Position numbers and translations under genes: made by a program. DNA of 64,000 nucleotides from Clostridiales bacterium. Lineage in GTDB: Bacteria > Bacillota > Clostridia > Oscillospirales > Oscillospiraceae. The notes beneath the pieces are model-generated. The model worked only from the letters and a program-made list of their open reading frames with translations, searched no databases and was not told the DNA's origin. Shown piece by piece: positions 38,615 through 47,736 of this stretch. The stretch spans positions 114,078 through 178,077 of the forward strand of contig JAJQCW010000003.1 of NCBI GenBank assembly GCA_021202515.1, given 5' to 3'. How positions within the stretch are numbered: position 1 is the first letter of the stretch; each line of letters starts with the position of its first letter.

Positions 38615-39412
38615 TTATATGGTATACGACAGTGCCTCCCGGTGGCGGCGGGAGGGCAACACTTCCACGTCGGGGAACGCTTCCCGCAGCCACGCCGTTA
38701 CACGCTCCATCACCGGGTTCTCGGTGGGGTAGTGACCGGCGTCGATGAGGTTGACGCCGTAGTCCTTGGCGGCCAGGAAGTGGTCATATTTCAGGTCGGC
38801 GGTGACGAAGGTGTCGCACCCGGCTTGCACCGCCAAGTCCAGCATACTGCCGCAGGAGCCGCCGCCTACGGCCACCTGTTCCACAGGCCGCCCAGCGTCG
38901 TAATACCGCAGCCCGTTGGGGTGGAGCGCCTCTTTCAGCCGCTGCAAATAGTCCGCCAGCGACACCGGGGCGGGGAGCCGTCCCACCCGGCCAATGCCGT
39001 AGGGCCGTCCCTGGCTGTCGGTTCCCATCTGCTCCAACTGGCCCACATCGGTCAGGCCGCAAAGCTCCGCCAGCACGTCGTTGACTCCGCCGGGGCAGGC
39101 GTCCAGGCAAGTGTGGCAACAGATGGCCGCAATGTGGTTCTCAGCCAGCAGCAGCAGGCGTTTGCCCGTGTAATTGCCGTCCTCGGCCCGCTTCACCGGG
39201 TCAAAAATCACCGGATGATGGGAGACGATGAGCTGGCAGCCCAGTTCCGCCGCCTCCTGGATGGTCTCCGGGGTGATGTCCAAACAGGTCAAAATGCGCT
39301 CTACCGGGGCCTCCCGGTGGCCCACCAGCAGGCCGGAGTTGTCCCACGGCTCCTGCATCTGAAAGGGGGCGCGCCGGTCCATCAGCTCATACACCGCCTG
39401 TACCGTCGTCAT
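38615..39412 (-). CDS. NIF3-like dinuclear metal center protein
   Basis: EPWDNSGLLVG, LIVSHHPVIFDPVK, GGGSCGSML, GHYPTENPV; start 39412. Confidence 0.9.
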   Translation of the reverse strand: MTTVQAVYELMDRRAPFQMQEPWDNSGLLVGHREAPVERILTCLDITPETIQEAAELGCQLIVSHHPVIFDPVKRAEDGNYTGKRLLLLAENHIAAICCHTCLDACPGGVNDVLAELCGLTDVGQLEQMGTDSQGRPYGIGRVGRLPAPVSLADYLQRLKEALHPNGLRYYDAGRPVEQVAVGGGSCGSMLDLAVQAGCDTFVTADLKYDHFLAAKDYGVNLIDAGHYPTENPVMERVTAWLREAFPDVEVLPSRRHREALSYTI

Positions 39413-39425
39413 ACGTTCACGCTCC

Positions 39426-40121
39426 TTATCCCACGTTCCACTTGTACCCAAATCCCCAGACGGTGGTGATGTAACTGGGGTTGGTGGGGTCGTCCTCCAC
39501 CTTTAAACGCAGGCGGCGGACGTTCACATCGACGATTTTCACCTCGCCGTAGTACTCCCGGCCCCAGATGCGGTCCAAAATCTCCTCCCGGCTGATGGGC
39601 TGGCGGGGATTGGTCATAAACAGGTGCATGACGGAGTATTCCACCTGGGTCAGCTTGATGCGCTTGCCGTTTTTGAAGAGAACGCGGTTGTGGCAGTTCA
39701 GCAGGAACGGGGGCTGGGAGATTTCGTCGCCGTTGGAGGCGGGGGCGCTCTCCCCACCCAGGCGGCGATAAAGGGCGTCCACCCGGGCGGTCAGCTCGGC
39801 AGGGGAGAATGGTTTGGTCACATAGTCGTCCGCGCCGGTCATCAGACCGGTGACCTTGTCCATCTCCTGGGTGCGGGCGGTGAGCATGATAATGCCCACC
39901 TTGCTGTCGCTGGCGCGGATCTGGCGGCAGACCTCAAAGCCGTCGATGCCGGGCAGCATCACATCCAGCAGCGCCAGGCGGATGTCCGGGTTCTGTTTCA
40001 ACTTCTCCAGAGCCTCTTCGCCGCTGGAGGCTTCCACCGTTTCGTATCCGGCGCGGTTCAGGTTCAGCACCACAAAGGAGCGGATGCTGTCCTCGTCTTC
40101 CAGTACAAGCACTTTTCTCAT
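39426..40121 (-). CDS. OmpR-family response regulator
   Basis: Receiver domain (EDED, LLDVMLPGIDGFEV, K in TKPF) plus winged helix (EEILDRIWGREYYGEVKIVDVNVRRLRLKVE). Confidence 0.93.
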   Translation of the reverse strand: MRKVLVLEDEDSIRSFVVLNLNRAGYETVEASSGEEALEKLKQNPDIRLALLDVMLPGIDGFEVCRQIRASDSKVGIIMLTARTQEMDKVTGLMTGADDYVTKPFSPAELTARVDALYRRLGGESAPASNGDEISQPPFLLNCHNRVLFKNGKRIKLTQVEYSVMHLFMTNPRQPISREEILDRIWGREYYGEVKIVDVNVRRLRLKVEDDPTNPSYITTVWGFGYKWNVG

Positions 40122-40321
40122 GAAATTACCTCGTCAAAATCGGGCTTCGATTTGCCGCTCAACAGGGAAATCAATTTTACGAATCAATCACTATGTTTCG
40201 GTTTATTTAGCCCATTACTCGAACATTTATTTTTGAAATCATTTTTTCATATGACGGCAGACGGCTGGTTTACCTCTTAATTGCACATTGCACATTGCTA
40301 ATTGCAAATTGCCAAGGCTGC

Positions 40322-41695
40322 TCAGTCCGTGGACCAGTCGGCGGTGATCAGGTGAAAGCGGTCCAGCAGGTCCCCGGCGGACTCCACCTGGTCGTAGGCG
40401 GAGCCAAACAGCTCCAGGGAATAGATGGCGTCGCTGCTGCGGAGCAAAATCATCCGGTCCCCGGAGGTGGCGTTCCGCTCCCGATAGGTGCCGGTGTTCT
40501 TGTAAATGCCCAGGAAGGGGGTGTCAGCGTCGTCGCTGCCGTCGTTGTAGTAAAACAGGATGCCCCGCTCGTTGCTGCCGCTCTGGGAGGTGTCCTGGCG
40601 GGCCAGTTCCAGGCAGTCCAACCATTCCTCCGGCAGCTCCAGATACCAGCCGTCGGTGCTGTTATAATAGGTGATGGACACCACCGTATAGGAGCCGTCA
40701 GCGGCGTACTGCCGCCAGTCCACCGCGTAAAACAGGTCGGAGGAGCTGCTGTCGTAGTTGGTGAGGAGATAGGGGGTGGGAATTTCTGTCACGCCGTCCC
40801 CGTTGATGTCCTGGTTGGAGGTCAGGCTGTAGCGGATGGTGTCGGTGCTGTTCTGCCCGTCCTCATCTAAAGTGATGTTGCACAGCGCGCCGTCCCGGAG
40901 CAGCAAAATGTCCGTCAGTTGATAGGAGGCGCTGGAGTTGACATCCTGCACCGCCCCGGTGACATAAAGAGCGGGGGTGCCGTCTGCCAGCAGCCCGTCG
41001 CTGGTCTTGTCGATGGAGGACAGCCGGGTAGACAGATTGGCGGTGCTGACCGGTTCCAGCACGCCGTCCACGTTGTCGTAGTAAACAGCGGTGCTCATGT
41101 CGCTGTCGGAGTTGCGAACCGTCATCAGCACCAGCTCCTGTTCCTCGTCGCCGTCCAGATCCACCGCGCTGTAGCGGGTGTAGGAGGTCTGAGTCATCAG
41201 GGTGATGGGGGTGTACTCCTCGATGGAATAGGCCGAGAGGGTGTACAGGGCGCTGGACACCTGCCAGGCCACCACCAGCTCGTAAACAGTACCTTCGTCC
41301 CCCAGAAGCTGGCAGATGAGGACAGAGTTAATGTCGGTTCCGTCCCCGGCGATGACGCAGGCCACCTCATATAGCCCCTCATCGTCTTTGGTAAAGATGT
41401 AAATTTTCAGTGGGGTCTCCGTGGCGGAGCTTTCCCGGAAGAAGGCCAGGGCCTCCTGCTCCCCATCGCCGTCCAGGTCCTGGAGTTGGACCGGCTGGGT
41501 GTTGGAGCCGGACAGGGGCGGGGCGTATTCCAGCCCGGAGTCCAGCAGACTTTGCAGATTCTCCTCCAGAGAGGTATATTCTTCGGAAGCTTTGGGCAGC
41601 GCGTACAATTCGTCGGTGGATTCCAGCACATTGAAGCTGCAACCGGACAGAACCAGCATGGACAGCGCGCACAGCGCGGCGAGCAGCCGTTTCAT
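40322..41695 (-). CDS. Lipoprotein with VCBS/FG-GAP-like acidic repeats
   Basis: MKRLLAALCALSMLVLSGCSF lipobox; LQDLDGDGEQEALAFF, VDLDGDEEQELVLM, DINGDGVTEIPT. Confidence 0.75.
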   Translation of the reverse strand: MKRLLAALCALSMLVLSGCSFNVLESTDELYALPKASEEYTSLEENLQSLLDSGLEYAPPLSGSNTQPVQLQDLDGDGEQEALAFFRESSATETPLKIYIFTKDDEGLYEVACVIAGDGTDINSVLICQLLGDEGTVYELVVAWQVSSALYTLSAYSIEEYTPITLMTQTSYTRYSAVDLDGDEEQELVLMTVRNSDSDMSTAVYYDNVDGVLEPVSTANLSTRLSSIDKTSDGLLADGTPALYVTGAVQDVNSSASYQLTDILLLRDGALCNITLDEDGQNSTDTIRYSLTSNQDINGDGVTEIPTPYLLTNYDSSSSDLFYAVDWRQYAADGSYTVVSITYYNSTDGWYLELPEEWLDCLELARQDTSQSGSNERGILFYYNDGSDDADTPFLGIYKNTGTYRERNATSGDRMILLRSSDAIYSLELFGSAYDQVESAGDLLDRFHLITADWSTD

Positions 41696-41817
41696 AGGGA
41701 TGTCGGCCTCCTTTCAGATGAACATTCACCATTACAGTATACCATACAATCGGGGAAAAGCCCACCAAAATTTTTGCGCCGCGGAGACTTTTTGCGTTTC
41801 ACGCCGATGGGACGCTA

Positions 41818-42876
41818 TCACTCCACCAGCTTTTCCATCACGGTGCAGAAGGTGTCCATATCGGCGTCGGTGCCGATAGTCACCCGGAGGAAGTTGTCGA
41901 TGCGGGGCTTGTCGAAATAGCGCACCAGAATGCCCTCCTGCCGCAGCCGGGCGAAGAGGGTCCGGGCGGGGACTTTTTCGTGGCTGATGAAGATGAAATT
42001 TGCCTTGCTGGGAAGGACGGTGAAGCCCATTGCTTGCAGTCTGCGCACTGTGACCTCTCGCGTGGCGGCCACCTTCGCGCAGCTCTCAGCGAACCATGCC
42101 CGGTCCTGCACTGCCGCCGTGCCGCCCGCGATGGCCAGCCGGTCCAGCGTGTAGGAGTTGATGGAGTTCTTCACGCAGTTCACCGCCTGAATCAGGTTCT
42201 CGCTGCCAAAGGCGAAGCCCACCCGCAGCCCCGCCAGGGAGCGGGACTTGGACATGGTCTGAACCACCAGCAGATTGGGGTACTCCTCCAGCAGCGGCAG
42301 AGCGGAGGTGCCGCCAAAGTCCACATAGGCTTCATCCACGATGACCGCCACGTCCGGGTTGCCCTCCAGCACCCGGCGGAGCTGGCTTTGAGGCAGCTCG
42401 ATGCCGGTGGGGGCGTTGGGGTTGGTGATGACCACGCCGTTGTTGCCGCCGATGAGCCCCTCCACCGGCATGGTGAAGTCGTCGTTCAGGGGAACGATTT
42501 TGCAGTTGATGCCGAACATCTCCGCGTAGACGGGATAAAAGCTATAGGTGATGTCCGGGAAAGCGACGGTGTCCCCCACGCCGAAAAACGCCTGAAACGC
42601 GAACGCCAGCACCTCGTCGGAGCCGTTGCCCACAAAGATCTGGCTCTCCTTGACGCCGTAGACCTCCGCCAGCGCAGCGCGCAGGGCGGTCCCCTCCGGG
42701 TCGGAGTAGAGCCGCAGACTCTCGTTGGTGTTGTCCCGGATGGCCTCCAGCGCCCTGGGCGAAGGGGGATAGGGGTTTTCGTTGGTGTTCAGCTTGATAA
42801 ACTTCCGATCTTTGGGCTGCTCCCCCGGGGTGTAGGGGATCAGATTCCGGATACGGCTGCTCCAAAACTCTTTCAT
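41818..42876 (-). CDS. hisC: Histidinol-phosphate aminotransferase
   Basis: KLNTNENPYPPSP, NPNAPTG, VDEAYVDFGG, MSKSRSLAGLRVGFA. Confidence 0.93.
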   Translation of the reverse strand: MKEFWSSRIRNLIPYTPGEQPKDRKFIKLNTNENPYPPSPRALEAIRDNTNESLRLYSDPEGTALRAALAEVYGVKESQIFVGNGSDEVLAFAFQAFFGVGDTVAFPDITYSFYPVYAEMFGINCKIVPLNDDFTMPVEGLIGGNNGVVITNPNAPTGIELPQSQLRRVLEGNPDVAVIVDEAYVDFGGTSALPLLEEYPNLLVVQTMSKSRSLAGLRVGFAFGSENLIQAVNCVKNSINSYTLDRLAIAGGTAAVQDRAWFAESCAKVAATREVTVRRLQAMGFTVLPSKANFIFISHEKVPARTLFARLRQEGILVRYFDKPRIDNFLRVTIGTDADMDTFCTVMEKLVE

Positions 42877-42904
42877 AGGATTTTTGCCTCTCTCTCACGG
42901 ATTT

Positions 42905-43105
42905 TCACGATTTTTCCGCCGACTGACCGGCGGGCAGGATTTTTTTCACGCTTTTTTCCGCCTTGCTGCGGGGGATCATCATCTCCCTGCCACAACCCTG
43001 GCAGCGCAGGCGGAAGTCCATGCCGATGCGCAGCACCAGCCACTCCCGGCTGCCGCAGGGGTGCGGTTTTTTCATCAGCAGTACATCGTTGACATGGATA
43101 TCCAT
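42905..43105 (-). CDS. DUF951 small zinc-ribbon-like protein
   Basis: MDIHVNDVLLMKKPHPCGSREWLVLRIGMDFRLRCQGCGREMMIPRSK. Confidence 0.85.
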   Translation of the reverse strand: MDIHVNDVLLMKKPHPCGSREWLVLRIGMDFRLRCQGCGREMMIPRSKAEKSVKKILPAGQSAEKS

Positions 43106-43221
43106 AAAAATGCTCCTTCACTTTAGTTCGCTAATACGCTAACACAACACGCCCCGTCTGTCAAGCACGAGTTTGGCATATCCCTATTGTTGCAGTTTTT
43201 CGGGCAAATGTCAATTCCTCG

Positions 43222-43250
43222 TTGCAATTCCATTCGGAATCGGCTATACT
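43222..43250 (+). promoter_or_regulatory. SigA-like promoter of murD
   Basis: TTGCAA-17 nt-TATACT. Confidence 0.65.
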
Positions 43251-43290
43251 ATTTCTGCTATGTTTACCACTTTTTTGGGAGGAAATTGAA

Positions 43291-44679
43291 ATGACCTTTG
43301 CGGAGTATCTGACTTCCTTACAGAATAAATCCGTCGCCATCATCGGTATCGGCGTCAGCAACACCCCCTGGCTCAAGCTGCTGCTGCGCCGGGGCATTGC
43401 GGTGACCGCCTGTGACCGGGCCACGAGAGAGAAATTTGGCAACGACGCCCTGCTGGACGAGCTGGAGGCCATGGGTGCGACGCTGAAGCTGGGGCCGGAC
43501 TACCTGGACGGGCTGGACCAGGATATCATCTTTCGGTCCCCCGGCATCCGCCCGGACATTCCCGCCTTTGAAGCGGCCAAGGCCCGCGGCAGCCTGGTGA
43601 CCTCCGAGATGGAGGTGTTTTTCCACGTCTGCCCCTGCAAGAAAATCGCCGTCACCGGCTCCGACGGCAAAACCACCACCACCACCATCATTGCCAAGGT
43701 GCTGGAGGCGGCGGGGTACACCGTCCACCTGGGGGGCAACATTGGTCGCCCGCTGCTGCCGGACACGGAGCAGATGCAGCCAGAGGACGTCGCCGTGCTG
43801 GAGCTGTCCTCCTTCCAGCTATTGACCATGGACGCCAGCCCGGACATCGCCGTGGTCACCAACCTGGCCCCCAACCACCTGGACATCCACAAGGGCATGG
43901 AGGAGTATGTGGCGGCCAAGAAAAACATCTTCCGTTACCAGGCCGCTGACCAGAAGGTGGTGCTGAACCGGGACAACGCCATCACCAACGGCTTTGCGGC
44001 GGAAGCACCCGGCCAGGTGACACTGTTTTCCCGGCAAAACCCTTTGGACGAGGGTGTGGTGCTGGAGGACGGCGTGATTTGCGTCAAAAAGGCGGGGGAG
44101 ACCCGGCGGGTGCTTCCCGTGAAAGACATCCTCATCCCTGGCGTCCACAACGTAGAGAACTACATGGCGGCTGTGGCCGCGCTGGATGGCCTGGTGGAGG
44201 ACGATGTGTTTCGTCAGTTCGCCGCCAGCTTCGGCGGGGTGGAGCACCGCATCGAGCTGGTGCAGGTGCGCAACGGGGTGAAGTATTACAACGACTCCAT
44301 CGCCTCCAGCCCCAGCCGCACCATCGCCGGGCTGCGCTCCTTCCACCAGAAGGTGATTTTGATTGCCGGCGGCTACGACAAGCACATCCCCTACGACGTG
44401 CTCGGCCCCGACCTGGTGGCCCACGTCAAGCAGATGGTTCTCACCGGCGCCACCGCCGGAAAAATTCGCGCCGCGGCGGAGAACGCCCCCGGCTACGACC
44501 CGGAACAGTTGCCCATCTGCGAGACCGAGAACCTGGCCGCCGCCGTTCAAAAGGCGGCAGAGCTGGCCCAGCCGGGGGACATCGTGATTTTGTCCCCGGC
44601 CAGCGCCTCCTTCGACCAGTTCAAGAACTTTATGGTGCGGGGCAACGTGTTTAAGCAGTTGGTGAATGAGCTGCCGTGA
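43291..44679 (+). CDS. murD: UDP-N-acetylmuramoyl-L-alanine--D-glutamate ligase
   Basis: AVTGSDGKTTTTTIIAKVLEAAG, LNRDNAIT, NDSIASSPSRTIAGL; start 43291 with SD ggagg. Confidence 0.95.
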   Translation: MTFAEYLTSLQNKSVAIIGIGVSNTPWLKLLLRRGIAVTACDRATREKFGNDALLDELEAMGATLKLGPDYLDGLDQDIIFRSPGIRPDIPAFEAAKARGSLVTSEMEVFFHVCPCKKIAVTGSDGKTTTTTIIAKVLEAAGYTVHLGGNIGRPLLPDTEQMQPEDVAVLELSSFQLLTMDASPDIAVVTNLAPNHLDIHKGMEEYVAAKKNIFRYQAADQKVVLNRDNAITNGFAAEAPGQVTLFSRQNPLDEGVVLEDGVICVKKAGETRRVLPVKDILIPGVHNVENYMAAVAALDGLVEDDVFRQFAASFGGVEHRIELVQVRNGVKYYNDSIASSPSRTIAGLRSFHQKVILIAGGYDKHIPYDVLGPDLVAHVKQMVLTGATAGKIRAAAENAPGYDPEQLPICETENLAAAVQKAAELAQPGDIVILSPASASFDQFKNFMVRGNVFKQLVNELP

Positions 44680-45725
44680 GTGTGAGGAGAGATACTTTGA
44701 GTGCATTTGAACAACTTGTTCAGTTGACCCAGTCCCCCGGCCCCACCGGGTTCGAGGGAGCAGCGGCGCAGACCGCCGCAGAGCTGCTTCGTCCACTGGC
44801 GGACGAGGTCTGGACGGACGCCATGGGCAGCGTTCTGGGCGTGAAGCGCTGCGGCAAAGCCGGGGCGAAAAAAATTCTCCTGGACGCCCATCTGGACGAG
44901 GTGGGGTTAATTGTCACTGGCCACGACCGGGGGTATCTGCGCTTTTCCACCCTGGGGGGCATCGACCCCCGTATATTGCCCAACCGGGAGGTCACGGTGT
45001 TGACCACGCCGCCTCTGACCGGCATTGTCTCCGGGGCGCTGCCGGAGGACGGTGACAAGGCGGCGGCTATGTCCGACTTGCGCATCGACGTGGGGCTGTC
45101 TCAGCAGGAGGCTCAGGCCCGCGTCCCGGTGGGAACGCCGGTTGCCTATCGGGAGAGCACCTTCCGTTTGGGAGAAACCCGCGTGGCCGGGAAGTCTTTG
45201 GACGACCGTTCCTGCTTTTACCTGCTGCTGCGGACGCTGGAGCTGCTCCGGGAGCGGGAGCTGGACGTGGATGTCTACGTCCTCGGTTCCGTGGGAGAAG
45301 AGGTGGACAGCCGGGGGGCGATTACTGCCACCTACGGCATCGCGCCGGACTGCGCCGTGGCGGTGGACGTGACTTTCGGCAGCAGCGCCGACTGCTCCGG
45401 GGACGAGTGTTTTCCGCTGGGGAGCGGCCCGGTCATCGGCGTGGGGCCGAACATCGCCCAGTGGATGTTCCGACGGATGAAAGCGAAAGCGGAGGCCGAG
45501 GAAATCCCCTACTCCGTTGAGGTCATGGCCGGTTCCACCGGCACCAACGGCTGGGACATCCAAATCCTGCGGGAGGGTATCCCCACCGCCATCCTTAGCC
45601 TCCCCCTGCGGTATATGCACACGCCGCTGGAGGTCATCGACCTGGGGGACGTGGAGCAGTGCGCCCGGCTGCTGGCGGCCTTCGTGGGGCGCATCGGAGA
45701 GGAGGCGCTGTCATGCGGGAATTGA
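44676..45725 (+). CDS. M42 family metallopeptidase 1
   Basis: LLDAHLDEVG, KSLDDRSCFYLLL, GEEVDSRGA, AVDVTFG, YMHTPLEVI; alternative TTG start 44697. Confidence 0.9.
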   Translation: MSVRRDTLSAFEQLVQLTQSPGPTGFEGAAAQTAAELLRPLADEVWTDAMGSVLGVKRCGKAGAKKILLDAHLDEVGLIVTGHDRGYLRFSTLGGIDPRILPNREVTVLTTPPLTGIVSGALPEDGDKAAAMSDLRIDVGLSQQEAQARVPVGTPVAYRESTFRLGETRVAGKSLDDRSCFYLLLRTLELLRERELDVDVYVLGSVGEEVDSRGAITATYGIAPDCAVAVDVTFGSSADCSGDECFPLGSGPVIGVGPNIAQWMFRRMKAKAEAEEIPYSVEVMAGSTGTNGWDIQILREGIPTAILSLPLRYMHTPLEVIDLGDVEQCARLLAAFVGRIGEEALSCGN

Positions 45726-46744
45726 TCGAAGCGCTGTGCGCCTGCTCCGGCGTGTCCAGCCGGGAGGACGAGGTGCGTGCGCTTATCCAAACCCAGGCGG
45801 AGCCCTATGTGGACAGCCTGCGGGTGGATAACCTGGGAAATTTAATTGTGTTCAAGCGTGGCCGGAAGTCCACGGGGAAACGGGTGCTGCTGGACGCGCA
45901 CATGGACGAAACAGGTGTAATGGTATCCGGCTTTACAGATGACGGTTGCCTGCGGTTCCAGACCGTGGGGCCGGTGGACCGCCGAACGCTCATCGGCAAG
46001 CGGGTCTATCTGGGTGAAAAACGTATCCCCGGTGTGATTGGCATGAAACCCATCCATTTGACCACAAAATCGGAACGAAACAATCTTCCAAAGCTGAAAG
46101 AACTCTATATCGACATCGGCGCGAAGGACAAGGCGGTGGCGAAAACACAACTCTCTCTGGGAGACGTGGGCGTTTTTGCCTCCGAATTTGCCTCATTTGG
46201 AACGAAAAAATTGTGTAAAGGAAAAGCGCTTGACAGCAGAATTTCCTGCGCCGTCCTGCTGAAGCTGCTCCAGGAGGAGCTGCCGGTGGACTGCACCTTT
46301 GTCTTTGCCGCCCAGGAGCTGGTGGGGATGCGGGGGGCCTTTGGCGCGGCCTTCGCGGAGAAGCCGGACATCGTCCTCTGTCTGGACGGCGTGGCGGCGG
46401 AGGACGGCCCGGAGCGAACCGAGGACAAGGTGGGTATTACCCCCGGCGGTGGTGTAGTGTTGCCGGTGTCGGACCGGTTCACCATTTACGACCGGGCGCT
46501 ATTTCTCCGCCTGCGGGAACTGGCGGAGCGCGAAAACATCCCCTGGCAGTTGAAGGCGGCGGACGGCGGACAGTCGGACGCCCGCAGCTACCAGCGCAGC
46601 CGGTGCGGTGCGCAGGTGGCGGGGCTGGCCCTGCCGGTGCGATATCTCCACTGCCCCACCGAGGTCGCCAGCCTGGAGGACGCGGAGGGGATGCTGCGGC
46701 TGACCCGCGCCTTTTTACAGTCACTGGAGGAGGAAGAGCAATGA
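45713..46744 (+). CDS. M42 family metallopeptidase 2 with altered active site
   Basis: LLDAHMDETGVM, KALDSRISCAVLL, AAQELVGMRGA (EE to EL), YLHCPTEV. Confidence 0.88.
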   Translation: MRELIEALCACSGVSSREDEVRALIQTQAEPYVDSLRVDNLGNLIVFKRGRKSTGKRVLLDAHMDETGVMVSGFTDDGCLRFQTVGPVDRRTLIGKRVYLGEKRIPGVIGMKPIHLTTKSERNNLPKLKELYIDIGAKDKAVAKTQLSLGDVGVFASEFASFGTKKLCKGKALDSRISCAVLLKLLQEELPVDCTFVFAAQELVGMRGAFGAAFAEKPDIVLCLDGVAAEDGPERTEDKVGITPGGGVVLPVSDRFTIYDRALFLRLRELAERENIPWQLKAADGGQSDARSYQRSRCGAQVAGLALPVRYLHCPTEVASLEDAEGMLRLTRAFLQSLEEEEQ

Positions 46745-47733
46745 CAGATTTGAACCTGCTGGAGCGGCTGACCCGCGCCTTTGGCGTCTCCGGGGACGAG
46801 GGGGAAATTCGAGACCTCATCCGCCGGGAGGCCGAACCATACGCCGACGATATCACCGTTGACCCCATGGGGAATCTGCTGGTCCACCGGGCAGGGCCGG
46901 GGCCGAAGGTGCTGCTGGCCGCCCACATGGACAGCGTGGGGGTCATGGTCACCCACTACGAAAAAGAGGGTGTGCTGCGCTTTGCACCGGTGGGCGGGCT
47001 GGACCCGGCCACGATGCTGCAAACGCCCGTGCGTTTCAAGAACGGCCTCCGGGGTCTCATTTCCTGCGACGACAACAAGCTGGGCAAGGAACTGAAATGC
47101 GCCGACCTGTTTTTGGACATCGGCGCGAAGGACAAAACCGAGGCGGAAACGCTGGTATCCCCTGGCGATACCGCCGCCTATGATGCGCCCTTTTTCCAGA
47201 CGGGGAACCGGGTCGTCTCCCCCTATCTGGACGACCGGGCGGGGTGCGGCGCGTTGCTGGCCGTCCTCCGCGCGCTGGGCGAGCGGAAAAACGACCTGTA
47301 CTTTGCCTTCACCACTCAGGAAGAAGTAGGCACTCGCGGCGCGGGGCCTGCCGGGTTCGCTGTGCGGCCTGACTACGCCATCGTGGTGGACGTGACCTGC
47401 CCCGACGACATCCCCGGCGCGCTCCACGAGGGCACAACCGCCTTGGGCAAGGGCGCGGCGGTCAAGGTGATGGACCACAGCGTCATCTGCCACCCGGAGG
47501 TGGTGGAGCGGCTGTGCCGTTTGGCCGAAGAAAAGAACATCCCCGCCCAGCGGGACGTGCTGACTTGCGGCGGCACCGACGGCGGCCCCATCAGCCGCAG
47601 TCGCACCGGAATCAAGACGGGCGGCGTATCCATCCCCTGCCGCTACACCCACGCCCCCACAGAGCTGATAGATTTGGACGATTTTTCCGCCTGCGTGGAC
47701 TTGATTACTGCTTTTTGTGAAAGTGAGCTGTAA
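46741..47733 (+). CDS. M42 family metallopeptidase 3
   Basis: LLAAHMDSVGVM, PYLDDRAGCGALL, TTQEEVGTRGA, VDVTCPD, YTHAPTELID. Confidence 0.9.
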   Translation: MTDLNLLERLTRAFGVSGDEGEIRDLIRREAEPYADDITVDPMGNLLVHRAGPGPKVLLAAHMDSVGVMVTHYEKEGVLRFAPVGGLDPATMLQTPVRFKNGLRGLISCDDNKLGKELKCADLFLDIGAKDKTEAETLVSPGDTAAYDAPFFQTGNRVVSPYLDDRAGCGALLAVLRALGERKNDLYFAFTTQEEVGTRGAGPAGFAVRPDYAIVVDVTCPDDIPGALHEGTTALGKGAAVKVMDHSVICHPEVVERLCRLAEEKNIPAQRDVLTCGGTDGGPISRSRTGIKTGGVSIPCRYTHAPTELIDLDDFSACVDLITAFCESEL

Positions 47734-47736
47734 ACC

